Positions 6,580 through 14,955 of a stretch of 16,498 bases of DNA are shown here, in pieces (positions within the stretch are counted from its first letter, which is position 1; the number at the start of each line of letters is the position of its first letter). The notes under the pieces were generated by a model that did no database searches, had not been told where the DNA came from, and saw nothing but the letters and a program-made list of their open reading frames with translations. The position numbers were made by a program, and so were the translations under genes. Location: positions 1-16,498 of the forward strand of contig JAAFHJ010000050.1 in assembly GCA_013298325.1 (NCBI GenBank), given 5' to 3'. Source of the DNA: Myxococcales bacterium (GTDB lineage: Bacteria > Myxococcota_A > Polyangia > Polyangiales > Polyangiaceae).

Positions 6580-8997
6580 ATGAATATTTGGAGCTGGGTC
6601 CACGAAACGACGCGTTCCCTCCAGGGCGAAAAAACGCCGGAAGCGAAGCGCCTTGCGATGCTCATGCGCGAGGTGCCGGGCTACGTGACCGACGACGATC
6701 ACGCGAAGCTCGATGCGGCGATCCCTGAGGCGCTCGCCCTCGCGAAGGCGGCCAAATTGCCGTGGGTCGAGCTCTTTTTTCGCCATTGGGATCTGCAAAG
6801 TCGAGTTTTGAAGCGCTTCGAGGGGGAGAAGGCGCTCGGCGATGCGGTCGCCCTCGTCGATTTTGCCCACAGCGAAGCGGCCCACGGATGCCCGCAAGCG
6901 GTCTGTACCGTTCAAGATCTTGGGGTCGCCTACGGCATCGTCGATGGGCCCGGCTTCGCGGAGGAGCGGCGCGCGGTCGCCGGCGAGACACTCGCGCGCA
7001 TCGACGCGACCTGGCCCTGCTTCATTTGCATCACCGGTGAATATGCGGCTGCCCTCGTCGACGGCGGAGATCCACGGGGGGCGATCGCCTTCCTGGATGG
7101 CCAGGAGGCGAAGCTTGCCGCGGCGGGCGTCCGCCGGGGGACGAACCTCTGGGGCGACCGCATGCAGGCCCACCTCGACCTCGGCGAGCCCGAACTCGCC
7201 CTCGAAGCGCTCGACCGGAGGCCCGACGACGGCGACGACACCGTCCGCTACATGCTTGCTCGCGCCCGCGTGTTTGCCGAGCTTGGCCGCTGGGCCGACG
7301 CAGAGGCGGCGCTGCCACCCCTCGCAAAAATTATTGCAACTCCAGCCTATTACGAGCGCTGGGCCGAGACGATGAGCCTCTTCGTCGCTGGCGGGATCGC
7401 CCGGAACGACGCGCACCTCGGCAAGCTCTTGGAGGAGTTCGGCGCAACGCTGGAGGCCCACGGCGCCTTCCGGACCGCCTTTCACACCACCGAGATCCAC
7501 GCGCGCCTCGCAGCGGCCCGTTCCTCGCCCCCGTCCCTCCGGCAGGCGCTCCGTCGCCTCACGCGGCTCCGCCAGAAGCTCCGCCCCCTCCCGGTGCTCG
7601 GGAGCGCCGTCGCGAATCTGCCGACGCGACCCCAAGATCCCGACGCAGTTCTGCGGGAACTTCAATCGATGCTCGAGGCGCTTCAAACAAAGTTGCATGA
7701 TGCATGGAAAGAAAGCGTCCCCGTCGGAGCACGAACATCGGAAGCTCTTTTCGAGATGTTCCGCGATCGCGTGGAAGTGCTCTCCACCGATGAACGTTTG
7801 ACCTTCTTGGAAATAGCAGTTGAGTCGACCCGGAAGGAGCCTTTGTTGGCCCGGGTGCCGCTCGCGGTCGCGCTCGGGGAAACCTATCTCCAGGCGGGCC
7901 TCCTCGACGACGCCCGCCCCCTCCTTGAACCGTTCGTTGCCGCTGGCGTTTACGAGCGCGAGGTCACCTACGTCTACGGCGCGGTCTTGCGTGCCGCCGG
8001 CGATCGGGCGGCAACAGCGACGCTCGTCGAGGCGCTCCTCGCCGCCAGCTCTTCGCCAACAACCGCCTCGGACGGATACTTTTTGCGCGGCCTCGATGCG
8101 CGCGCCGCCGCAGAAAAAGCACGCGGGCGTCATGAGCGCATGCGCCTCTACCGCGCCGCGCGGGAGGCCTTCGACGCGGTGATCGCGGGCGACGATTCGG
8201 TGATGAATACACGAAGATTCGCCGCCGAAGCGGCGAGCGCCCTCGGCGACTACCCGGCGGCACTCGCCTACTACACGGCGATTTGCGCGCGCACCCCCGA
8301 TTCCGGCGACCACTGGGAGCGCATCCTCCTCGCCACGCGGCTCGGGGACTGGCCAGCGGTACGTGCGAGCGCAGCCGCCCTAGAACTCCCCGTAGATCCT
8401 CCAGAATCAGGCAGCGATAGCGACCCGATTGACGAAGCGTGGGCCTACTGTCGGCTCCGCCTCGATGACGGCTTCGAGGACCTGGAAAGCCCCTTCGAAA
8501 CCTTCGCCCTGCGGACCGGCCCGGCAACCGCGCGCGGATTGGTAATCAGCGCCCCGGACAGCCCCCAGTTCTACCAAGCGACGTTCCTGATGCGCCCGAA
8601 GCCGCTCGACGGCGACGGCACCCGCGAGTCCCCTTACGTGTATCCTGCACTCGCTGTATTGGCGCAGCCCAACTACGTGTATTTTACCCTCGACGGTGCC
8701 GCCCCATCCGACGAAGCCTGGGGGGATCTGCGCCGTGCCGTGGACGAGGCCGGCGGAGAACTCCAACGCCACAGCGGCGAAAGTTATCGGGTTTTTGTGG
8801 AGAATGAGGCCGTTCCTGGGGTATTCGGGACGCTCGCCCTCCCGGCGACGGAAGACGTAGCGGCGTTTCACCGCCTCCTCACCGAGCACCCAGCCGCCTC
8901 GGGGCTCGTTTGGCTCGGGCTTGCGGCGGCTGCTGGGGACGAGGCTGCCGTCGAGCGCCAGAACGCCCAAGCCGACGCGCTCGGCCTCGCCGACTGA
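6580..8997 (+). CDS. TPR-like helical-repeat protein, partner of the Hsp90-like ATPase
   Basis: 805-aa, probably cytoplasmic protein built of helix-turn-helix repeats. TPR-like pairs are visible around 150-180 (EYAAALVDGGDPRGAIAFLD), 223-250 (ARARVFAELGRWADAEAALP), 427-452 (VALGETYLQAGLLDDARPLL), 463-490 and 547-570 (AAEAASALGDYPAALAYYTA). A basic stretch at 319-335 follows an Ala-rich helix. The last 170 residues (about 635-805) look like a separate alpha/beta domain (VISAPDSPQFYQATFLMRP, VYFTLDGAAPSDEAW) that I do not recognise. No signal peptide or membrane helix is seen. It starts 4 bp after the Hsp90-like stop with AAGG 9 nt upstream, so the two are almost certainly co-transcribed. In eukaryotes TPR proteins are Hsp90 co-chaperones; a similar role here is inference from adjacency only. 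Confidence 0.85.
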   Translation: MNIWSWVHETTRSLQGEKTPEAKRLAMLMREVPGYVTDDDHAKLDAAIPEALALAKAAKLPWVELFFRHWDLQSRVLKRFEGEKALGDAVALVDFAHSEAAHGCPQAVCTVQDLGVAYGIVDGPGFAEERRAVAGETLARIDATWPCFICITGEYAAALVDGGDPRGAIAFLDGQEAKLAAAGVRRGTNLWGDRMQAHLDLGEPELALEALDRRPDDGDDTVRYMLARARVFAELGRWADAEAALPPLAKIIATPAYYERWAETMSLFVAGGIARNDAHLGKLLEEFGATLEAHGAFRTAFHTTEIHARLAAARSSPPSLRQALRRLTRLRQKLRPLPVLGSAVANLPTRPQDPDAVLRELQSMLEALQTKLHDAWKESVPVGARTSEALFEMFRDRVEVLSTDERLTFLEIAVESTRKEPLLARVPLAVALGETYLQAGLLDDARPLLEPFVAAGVYEREVTYVYGAVLRAAGDRAATATLVEALLAASSSPTTASDGYFLRGLDARAAAEKARGRHERMRLYRAAREAFDAVIAGDDSVMNTRRFAAEAASALGDYPAALAYYTAICARTPDSGDHWERILLATRLGDWPAVRASAAALELPVDPPESGSDSDPIDEAWAYCRLRLDDGFEDLESPFETFALRTGPATARGLVISAPDSPQFYQATFLMRPKPLDGDGTRESPYVYPALAVLAQPNYVYFTLDGAAPSDEAWGDLRRAVDEAGGELQRHSGESYRVFVENEAVPGVFGTLALPATEDVAAFHRLLTEHPAASGLVWLGLAAAAGDEAAVERQNAQADALGLAD

Positions 8998-9009
8998 CTG
9001 CAGACGGAG

Positions 9010-9026
9010 TGGGGCATCTTGCCCCA
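9010..9026 (+). other. Perfect intergenic hairpin between the TPR and M48 genes
   Basis: TGGGGCA and TGCCCCA form a 7-bp stem with a 3-nt loop (TCT), 13 nt after the TPR stop codon (8995-8997). No T-tract follows, so it is not a classical intrinsic terminator. It may be a processing or mRNA-stability element, or a partial attenuator that lowers M48 expression relative to the chaperone pair. Confidence 0.45.
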
Positions 9027-9072
9027 TCGACGCGCTTCTGCCCCTCCGGTACCCCCCTCGTCGGAGAGCGGC

Positions 9073-9078
9073 GAGGAG
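9073..9078 (+). promoter_or_regulatory. Strong Shine-Dalgarno that sets the M48 start
   Basis: GAGGAG lies 5 nt before the ATG at 9084. It fixes the start directly before a signal-peptide-like N-terminus and rules out the 58-residue Arg-rich upstream extension that begins inside the TPR gene. Confidence 0.8.
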
Positions 9079-9083
9079 AGAAT

Positions 9084-11120
9084 ATGCGCGTCGGAAAACG
9101 AATGGTTGGGCTGGTGGCTGCGGTGGGATTTCTCGTGTGCGGGGGCGTTGCGGCCGCCGATGGCGGGCCTTGGCAGAAGGATGCTGAGGAGGCGAAGTGG
9201 CGAGAATCGCTTCGTGAACTGGCCCCGTCCGCCGTGGCCGATTGGGACTGGGCGAACGCCGCGCGCGAGTCCGATCGGCAGGGGGCGACCTACGCCTTCG
9301 CGCGGGTCTACGCTGCGGCGCCAACGTTCGTCCATGCGCTCCGCCGCCAGTGCTCGACGGAGCCGATCCGCTCGGTCGCCATCGATCTTTGCCACGACGC
9401 CATTCGCCAGGATCCGCGCTGGGAAAACCGTTTCGCCCTCGCCTTGCGGCTCTTTCAAGGGGAGAAGACGCAAGTCTCCGAGCACGACGTCCAAGAGGCA
9501 TTTGCCGCACTGAAGGCGGCTCGCGAGAGTGCGCCCGACGAGCCAACCATCCTCATCCTAGAGGCGATGGCCGCCTTCGAACGGCAAGACGAGGCGCCGC
9601 TCCGCGCCAACTATGCCCATTTGAAAGCGCTCCGGCCGGACGACCCCGCCACCCACTACTTGGGGGCCTTTCACGCGTTGATAGACAACGATCCGACTGA
9701 GGCACGCGCCGAGTTGGCTGCGTTTGAAACGAGCGGCAAATCGATCCCTGAATTTAGGGAATTCATTAATAAGTTCGCTTATCTCGAAGAGACAGAATGG
9801 ACGCCACTCCGCATCGGAAAGTGGTTCTTGGGCGGTATTCTCGGCTGGCTAGCCGTGCTCGCTGCGCTGCTCGTGGCCGGCGAATTGCTTTCAAAAGCGA
9901 CGCTGCACGCGACCGAGCGCTTCGACCCGAAGGATGGGGGCAATGCGGTCGGTGGAGCGGCCATTGTGAAGCGGCTCTACGCGACGGTGATGACGCTTTC
10001 CGGCGCTGTCTACTTCCTCTCGTTGCCCTGGATCGGTCTTCTCGTCACCGCGCTGGTCGCCGGGCTCATTTACGGCTGTTTCGCCGTCGGCACGATCCCG
10101 ATCAAACTGCTTTTTATTGTGCTCGCCATGGGGGCAACGACCCTCTTCGCGCTCGCAAAAGCGGTCTACTACTCGTTCGTGACGCCAACGTCGGAAGACC
10201 CGGGGATCGTCCTCACGCGCGCCGCTCAGCCGCGCGTTCACGCGCTCCTTGCCGAGGTGGCCGAGCGCTGCGGGACCCGTCCAGTAGATCGATTGATTCT
10301 CACCCAAGGGACCGACTTTGGCGTCTTTGAGCAAGGGGGCTTCCTGGAGACTTCTCGGGGGCGTGGCGTCCGCTGCTTGGTCGTGGGCGTCGGCCTGCTC
10401 CGCGGCGTTGGTCCCGAAGACGAAACGCGTATTGCGCTGCGACTCGGCCCGCTCAAAGCGATTTTGGCCCACGAATATGGCCATTTTAAGAACGAAGACA
10501 CCGCCGGTGGCGCCTTCTCGTTTGCCACTCTTCGTTCGATGACGACGCTCCTCCAGCAGCTCGTCACCCATGGTGCTGCGTCGGCCTTCAATCCTGCGTG
10601 GCACTTCGCCCTTCAATACTTCAAACTGTACCTTCGGATCTCCCACGGAGCGACGCGCCTCCAGGAGGTCCTCGCCGATCGCTGGGCGGTCGTCGCGTAC
10701 GGGTCGGAGAACTTCGTGGCCGGTCTGGAGACGACGATTCGCGCAGCCACGCGCTTCAACGCGATCACCGACCGTGTGATCCACAAGGCGATCCACGAGA
10801 AGGCAATCGTCCCGAATTTGTACGCATTTGCCGATGATGGCACCGCGCTTGGTGCCGATGTAAACGCCGTGCTCGCCGCAAGCGATCACACGTTTGAAGC
10901 GCGCCTCGCCGAGCCAGCAAGCGCCTATGACAGCCACCCGCGCCCCGCCGATCGCATCGCCCGTGCGCGCGCCCTCGCCATCCCCCACGAGGCCGACGAC
11001 ACCCCCGCCTGGTCCCTCTTTGAGCACCCCGAGGAGCTCGAACGGGCACTTACGGCGCGAATTGCCCACGCCGTTTTCGACAACCACGGCGTCGTTCTCC
11101 GCACCGCGACCACGACCTGA
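9084..11120 (+). CDS. Membrane-bound M48-family zinc metallopeptidase with N-terminal helical extension
   Basis: 678-aa predicted membrane protease. Residues 1-25 (MRVGKRMVGLVAAVGFLVCG...) are a signal peptide or anchor. Residues 30-235 are Ala/Leu-rich and helical, TPR-like in places (EPTILILEAMAAFERQDEAP, 153-172). Membrane helices lie at about 247-269, 300-330 and 335-363. The M48 catalytic domain follows: zinc motif HEYGH (His463, Glu464, His467 in AILAHEYGHF), downstream glutamate Glu528 in LQEVLADRWA as likely third zinc ligand, and the family's SHPRPADRIARA (617-628). Related M48 proteins (HtpX, Ste24) degrade or process membrane proteins. It lies 86 bp after the TPR gene on the same strand, and a candidate terminator follows, making it the probable last gene of the Hsp90-like cluster. 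The large N-terminal extension makes it longer than HtpX (about 290 aa). Confidence 0.9.
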   Translation: MRVGKRMVGLVAAVGFLVCGGVAAADGGPWQKDAEEAKWRESLRELAPSAVADWDWANAARESDRQGATYAFARVYAAAPTFVHALRRQCSTEPIRSVAIDLCHDAIRQDPRWENRFALALRLFQGEKTQVSEHDVQEAFAALKAARESAPDEPTILILEAMAAFERQDEAPLRANYAHLKALRPDDPATHYLGAFHALIDNDPTEARAELAAFETSGKSIPEFREFINKFAYLEETEWTPLRIGKWFLGGILGWLAVLAALLVAGELLSKATLHATERFDPKDGGNAVGGAAIVKRLYATVMTLSGAVYFLSLPWIGLLVTALVAGLIYGCFAVGTIPIKLLFIVLAMGATTLFALAKAVYYSFVTPTSEDPGIVLTRAAQPRVHALLAEVAERCGTRPVDRLILTQGTDFGVFEQGGFLETSRGRGVRCLVVGVGLLRGVGPEDETRIALRLGPLKAILAHEYGHFKNEDTAGGAFSFATLRSMTTLLQQLVTHGAASAFNPAWHFALQYFKLYLRISHGATRLQEVLADRWAVVAYGSENFVAGLETTIRAATRFNAITDRVIHKAIHEKAIVPNLYAFADDGTALGADVNAVLAASDHTFEARLAEPASAYDSHPRPADRIARARALAIPHEADDTPAWSLFEHPEELERALTARIAHAVFDNHGVVLRTATTT

Positions 11121-11159
11121 GTGCAAACGGGGCGCGTTGCGCGCAAGACCGGCATCTGA

Positions 11160-11185
11160 CGCATCCGTTGCGCCTTGTTTTTTTT
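11160..11185 (+). terminator. Candidate intrinsic terminator after the M48 gene
   Basis: CGCA (11160-11163) and TGCG (11169-11172) pair around a 5-nt loop and are followed closely by CCTTG and eight T residues (11178-11185). An outer GGCGC (11131-11135) / GCGCC (11170-11174) pairing is an alternative stem. The stem is short, but the T8 run is conspicuous in this GC-rich DNA and is well placed, 40 bp after the stop. Confidence 0.5.
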
Positions 11186-11235
11186 GCGCTTCAGGCTCTG
11201 ACCGCAACGGCACGGTCCTCGCTGTGCGGCGCCTC

Positions 11236-11240
11236 GGAGG
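11236..11240 (+). promoter_or_regulatory. Shine-Dalgarno of the universal stress protein gene
   Basis: GGAGG lies 8 nt before ATG 11249. It supports this start over an upstream in-frame TTG at 11168, which would overlap the candidate terminator and lacks a motif. Confidence 0.75.
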
Positions 11241-11248
11241 CTTTTGCC

Positions 11249-11854
11249 ATGACTCACCCGTTCGTTCTCGTCGTCGGTATCGATTTTTCCGATCTCTCCG
11301 CCCAGGCGTTTCGCGTCGCGCGACGCCTTGCGAAGGGGCACGCAAAGGCGGTCATTCATGCGGTCGCCGCCATTCCGGGGACGAGCGATCCCGATCGCAT
11401 CGAAGACGATGAACTCGAGCGGCGGGCGACCGATCGTCTCACCCAGTTCCTCACCGCCGAGCACGCCGAAGAGGCAGGAATCCCCGTGATTCCTCACGTT
11501 TCCGTCGGCCAGCCGCTGCATGTCATCAACGAGTTCGCCGCCGAGGCCCGCGCCGATCTCGTCGTCCTCGGAACCCATGGGCGGACCGGTCTTGAGCGCC
11601 TTGTCTTTGGCTCCGTCGCTGAGCAGGTCGTCCGTACGGCGCCGTGCTCGGTCCTCGTCGTGCGTGAGCGGAAACTCGCCCCCGAAGAGCTGATCGAACC
11701 GGCGTGCCCGTCGTGCGTCGTTGAGCGCGAAAGAACGAACAATCCTGAAGCTTTGTGCGCGATCCATCACGAGCGCCACCAGCGACGGAGCAGCCTCGCC
11801 GGCGGGGACACGTTCGGTCTCGGCGCCCTCGATTTCCACGTCAGCGGCGTCTGA
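11249..11854 (+). CDS. Universal stress protein (UspA family) with Cys/His-rich C-terminal tail
   Basis: 201 aa. Residues 1-139 form one Usp domain: N-terminal strand FVLVVGIDFSD (5-15) and the ATP-binding signature GTHGRTGLERLVFGSVAEQV (108-127), ending in the family 'CsVLVVR' strand (133-139). ATP binding is therefore likely. The tail, residues 146-201, is extra to the usual roughly 140-150 aa: CPSC (153-156) followed by CAIHHERH (170-177) gives a possible zinc-binding Cys3/His cluster, a type seen in deltaproteobacterial Usp proteins as I remember them. The gene follows a candidate terminator and is probably its own transcript or leads the lipoprotein gene, 39 bp downstream. The ligand and partner are unknown. 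Confidence 0.92.
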   Translation: MTHPFVLVVGIDFSDLSAQAFRVARRLAKGHAKAVIHAVAAIPGTSDPDRIEDDELERRATDRLTQFLTAEHAEEAGIPVIPHVSVGQPLHVINEFAAEARADLVVLGTHGRTGLERLVFGSVAEQVVRTAPCSVLVVRERKLAPEELIEPACPSCVVERERTNNPEALCAIHHERHQRRSSLAGGDTFGLGALDFHVSGV

Positions 11855-11893
11855 CCGACTGGGGCAGAACGCCACAACCGATCGGCGTGGAGT

Positions 11894-14800
11894 TTGGCTA
11901 TCCGCCGGGGGGTGAAGCCTTTTGCCCCCCGCCTGGTTGCCTCTGCCCTCGCCCTCTTGGCCGCGTCTTCTTCGGTCACCGCCTGCAAGAAAAAGCCGGC
12001 GCCGACCGACAACGCCTCCAAGCCAGCCCCGGGAACGCCGCTACCGAACGCGTCGTTTACCGGGGATTTTCGTGCAAAAATCGACGATTCGGATCGGATC
12101 TTTGCGCGTGTCGGCGACCGCCGGTTCACCAATGCCGCCGTCCGCATCGCCCAGGTGACCCCGGCCAAAGCGGGGGACGGGCGCCTCCTCGATGGGCTCA
12201 CGGCGATCGAACGGAGCTATCCGACGCCGAACGGTCCGTTCGTGGTGAAGGACGACACCTTCGACGCCTGGGTCGACGCGCTGAGTGCGAAGGTCGCGCC
12301 GGCGCGGGTCGCCGACCCGGGGACGATCGCAAAGCTTGATGCCCGCGTCCCGCTCGCGACGGCAGTGGCGATTCCCCTGCTTGGCCGCGCAGAAGCGACC
12401 CTCGCTGCGACGCCCGACGACCCGCAGGCGCTCGCAGATGGCGCCGCTGCAGCGGCCTCGCTGCTGCTCCTTGTGGACGATCCTTGGGACCGTACCGACC
12501 CCCTCGCCACGCGCGCGATTGAACACTTCGTCCGTGCGACGGCGGGCGCCAAGGCGCTCCTGCCGAACACCCGCGCCGCGCTCGCCCTTGCCCTCGGCTA
12601 TGAGACGATGGGCGGCACCTATGCGGGGACGAGCGGCCTGATGGCTGCATTTGCCACGCGCGACCGCGGCGCTCTCGGCGCGAAGACCTTCACCGGTGAG
12701 GCGGCGACGGTCCTCCGGGCCCGCTACGACCGCCACGTTGAGCCGATTTTCGACGCCTTCGTCGCCGAGCACGCCTTGGCCGACCGAAACGCGACCGTCG
12801 CGACCTTGGTGGAGCGGGCGCAACTCTCCTCGCTCAACGCCCGCGGCTCCTTCGCCGCCGAAGCGGCCAACGACCTTGCCGGCGCTCTGGAAGCACTCGG
12901 AAAAGCGATCGGCCCCGACGCGGCGCCGCTCACGCGCCTGCGTACCGACGGGACTTCGACGACCATCGACGCCCTCAACATCGCAGATGCGCTCGGGAAT
13001 CTGCCGAATGCCAACGAGCATTTTCGCGCCGAAATGCGCGCTCTTGCGGAAGCTGCGATCTTCGCCGCCGTCCAGGCCCCGGTCTCCCTCGCGACGATCC
13101 GCGGAGGCGGCGTCGAGGCGACCCTCGGCGCCATCGACGAACGCACCGCAACCCTCACCGGCGGCCCGAGTGCACGTCTCGCGACGCCGTTTGCGGCACG
13201 CCTGCGGGCCGAGTGGCTCGCGAAAGAACAGGCTTCGGCGGCGGCCGTGCTCCCCGCGCTCGTCACGGCCCGCCCCCTGCCGGGCCGCCCGCCGACCGCG
13301 CCCGGCGGGGATCGCGAGACGGCCACCACCGAGAAATTTCTCGATGAAGTGGCACGCGCGAGCGACCGACGCCCGTCCCATGCCGCCGCGTTTGGGCACC
13401 TCGTCGCCCGTCAAACCTACGCGGCCCCGGTAACCGCCGCCATCTACGCCGCGGGGGCGCGGGCTGCGGGGGCACAGAATTGTTTTCTTGAACTCGCAAC
13501 GCTGCGGCGCCAGCTCCCGCCCATGCAGCGCGGAAAGAGTGTGCCTGGTTTCGGGTCACTTACGCCGGTTATTGCGCTCCAGAAGCTGGCGGCCGATGCT
13601 CGCTGCGGGAGTGGCGCTCGTCTCCAAGCGTTCCTCGTTTCCTCGGAGGGGGACCCCGCGGAAGCGACATCAGAATTTCTCAAGAAAATAAGTATTTCTG
13701 CAGACAACGTCACCGATGCGGGCACGCTGCTGGCCCTCCGGGGGGCCGACCGTACGGAGGCCGTCGTCGCCAATTCCTGGATCCAGCAGTATCCGAAGCG
13801 GGTCGATCTCGATGCCGCACTTGTCCGCGATACTTTGGCAAAAGTTCTTCTTCGACAAGGCAAATTCAAAGAAGCAAAAGAGGCACTTGTACCGATTCTC
13901 AGCGTTGGCGCGAACAGCCCCCTTCAGGACGCGGCCATCGCCGAAGCGGGCCTCGGAAACGCCGCCGCCGCCACACGACTGCTTGACGATGCCGAGCGCC
14001 GGTACCACCGCAGCGCGTTTGGACGGGCGTCGGTTGCGGCGTTCGCCGGGGACGGACCGGGCGTCGTCGCTCCGCTCGTCGCGGCGAAGGACGCCGCCTA
14101 CAGCATGGATATCACACGCATTTTTACGACGCTTTGGCGGACCGACGGCGGAGACGGCGGCGTCCCTGCGACCAAGATCGTCCCTGCCTTTTTTGCGCGC
14201 ACCGGCGGCACCGCCGACGTGAACGGCCGCGTGAGGCTCGGTCTATTTCTTGCGCGCGAACTCGCGGCGAGCCCCTACGACAACACACGCACTCGCTTCC
14301 TGACGGCATTGACCGATGCCTCGTTGGTCCACGGGAACCCGATGGAGGCGGTGAATGTGTATGGAGCTCTCGACCGCGGCCTTGGGCGGAAGGAGGCACG
14401 CACCTTCCTCGACGGCGCACTCCCGGCGGCGGCGCGGCGTAACGGCTTTGGCGACATCTGCCTCGTCGCCGGTGCTGACGACCTCTTCCTCGACGGCATC
14501 GCAGCGACGCCGACCACCGTGGCCAACAGCGGCGACGAGAGCGACCTCCTCGTCGCCACGATTGCCCTCTTGCGGAGCCGGGATACCGAGCGCGTGAAGG
14601 CGGCGCTCGCCCCACTGAAGGTACCGACCAGCCACTACGGAGTCGCCGCGGCCTGGATCGCTGCGCCGGTCGTCGGCCCGATCGCCGGAAACCCGACGGA
14701 AGAACAACTGGTCGCCTACGCGAGCGACCCACGCAAGGGGGCAGAAATTACTGCTTACCTGGGGCTCGGTTTCGCCGTGCGTGGCGATCATGCCCGAGCG

Positions 14801-14941
14801 ATCCGCTATTTGAGAGCCACGGTTCGCACGAACGATACGCGATTGACGGAAGTCGCCCTCGCTCGCGAAATTCTCAATACCTATGCGAGCTACGGAACCG
14901 GAGCACTCACACTTCCCCCGGGTATCCCTGCCCCCTTCTGA
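11894..14941 (+). CDS. Large predicted lipoprotein with helical (TPR-like) repeats
   Basis: About 1,015 residues with a lipoprotein signal: basic start, hydrophobic LVASALALLAASS, then lipobox VTAC with Cys31, followed by KKKPAPTDNASKPAPGTPLP, a flexible Pro/Lys linker. It is therefore expected to be exported and lipid-anchored, probably in the outer membrane or periplasm. The rest is Ala-rich and helical, with TPR-like segments near 645-690 (VLLRQGKFKEAKEALVPIL) and near the end (GLGFAVRGDHARAIRYLRAT, about 955-974). No enzymatic motif was recognised. The start is uncertain: TTG 11894 (used here) or GTG 11912, neither with a well-spaced Shine-Dalgarno; both leave an intact signal peptide. 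The frame is open back to the Usp stop. It could be a scaffold or secretin-associated protein, but that is not supported by a specific motif. Confidence 0.8.
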   Translation: MAIRRGVKPFAPRLVASALALLAASSSVTACKKKPAPTDNASKPAPGTPLPNASFTGDFRAKIDDSDRIFARVGDRRFTNAAVRIAQVTPAKAGDGRLLDGLTAIERSYPTPNGPFVVKDDTFDAWVDALSAKVAPARVADPGTIAKLDARVPLATAVAIPLLGRAEATLAATPDDPQALADGAAAAASLLLLVDDPWDRTDPLATRAIEHFVRATAGAKALLPNTRAALALALGYETMGGTYAGTSGLMAAFATRDRGALGAKTFTGEAATVLRARYDRHVEPIFDAFVAEHALADRNATVATLVERAQLSSLNARGSFAAEAANDLAGALEALGKAIGPDAAPLTRLRTDGTSTTIDALNIADALGNLPNANEHFRAEMRALAEAAIFAAVQAPVSLATIRGGGVEATLGAIDERTATLTGGPSARLATPFAARLRAEWLAKEQASAAAVLPALVTARPLPGRPPTAPGGDRETATTEKFLDEVARASDRRPSHAAAFGHLVARQTYAAPVTAAIYAAGARAAGAQNCFLELATLRRQLPPMQRGKSVPGFGSLTPVIALQKLAADARCGSGARLQAFLVSSEGDPAEATSEFLKKISISADNVTDAGTLLALRGADRTEAVVANSWIQQYPKRVDLDAALVRDTLAKVLLRQGKFKEAKEALVPILSVGANSPLQDAAIAEAGLGNAAAATRLLDDAERRYHRSAFGRASVAAFAGDGPGVVAPLVAAKDAAYSMDITRIFTTLWRTDGGDGGVPATKIVPAFFARTGGTADVNGRVRLGLFLARELAASPYDNTRTRFLTALTDASLVHGNPMEAVNVYGALDRGLGRKEARTFLDGALPAAARRNGFGDICLVAGADDLFLDGIAATPTTVANSGDESDLLVATIALLRSRDTERVKAALAPLKVPTSHYGVAAAWIAAPVVGPIAGNPTEEQLVAYASDPRKGAEITAYLGLGFAVRGDHARAIRYLRATVRTNDTRLTEVALAREILNTYASYGTGALTLPPGIPAPF

Positions 14942-14955
14942 GCCATTTCAGAAGG
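14934..14955. terminator. Hairpin spanning both convergent stop codons (candidate bidirectional terminator)
   Basis: CCTTCTGA (14934-14941) and TCAGAAGG (14948-14955) are perfect 8-bp inverted arms with a 6-nt loop. The plus-strand lipoprotein TGA is the last three bases of the left arm, and the minus-strand gene's TGA is the first three of the right arm. There is no T-tract on either strand, so termination may be Rho-assisted or the hairpin may only protect 3' ends. Confidence 0.6.

Noticed and set aside
6511..8313. 600-codon minus-strand ORF
   Set aside because: Antisense to the TPR gene, Arg/Gly/Glu-rich with no motif; an expected shadow in GC-rich DNA.
8407..9546. 379-codon minus-strand ORF across the TPR-M48 junction
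   Set aside because: Spans the end of one supported gene and the start of the next and has shadow composition.
4167..11120. Anti-phage defence island built on the Hsp90-like ATPase
   Set aside because: No nuclease, restriction, retron, toxin or mobile-element gene is present. GHKL ATPases do occur in defence systems, but nothing else here supports it.
9891..11345. 484-codon minus-strand ORF
   Set aside because: Antisense to the M48 catalytic domain, which has clear HEYGH evidence; its composition is shadow-like.
12041..13414. 457-codon minus-strand ORF
   Set aside because: Antisense to the lipoprotein, dominated by Arg/Gly/Glu with no recognisable motif.
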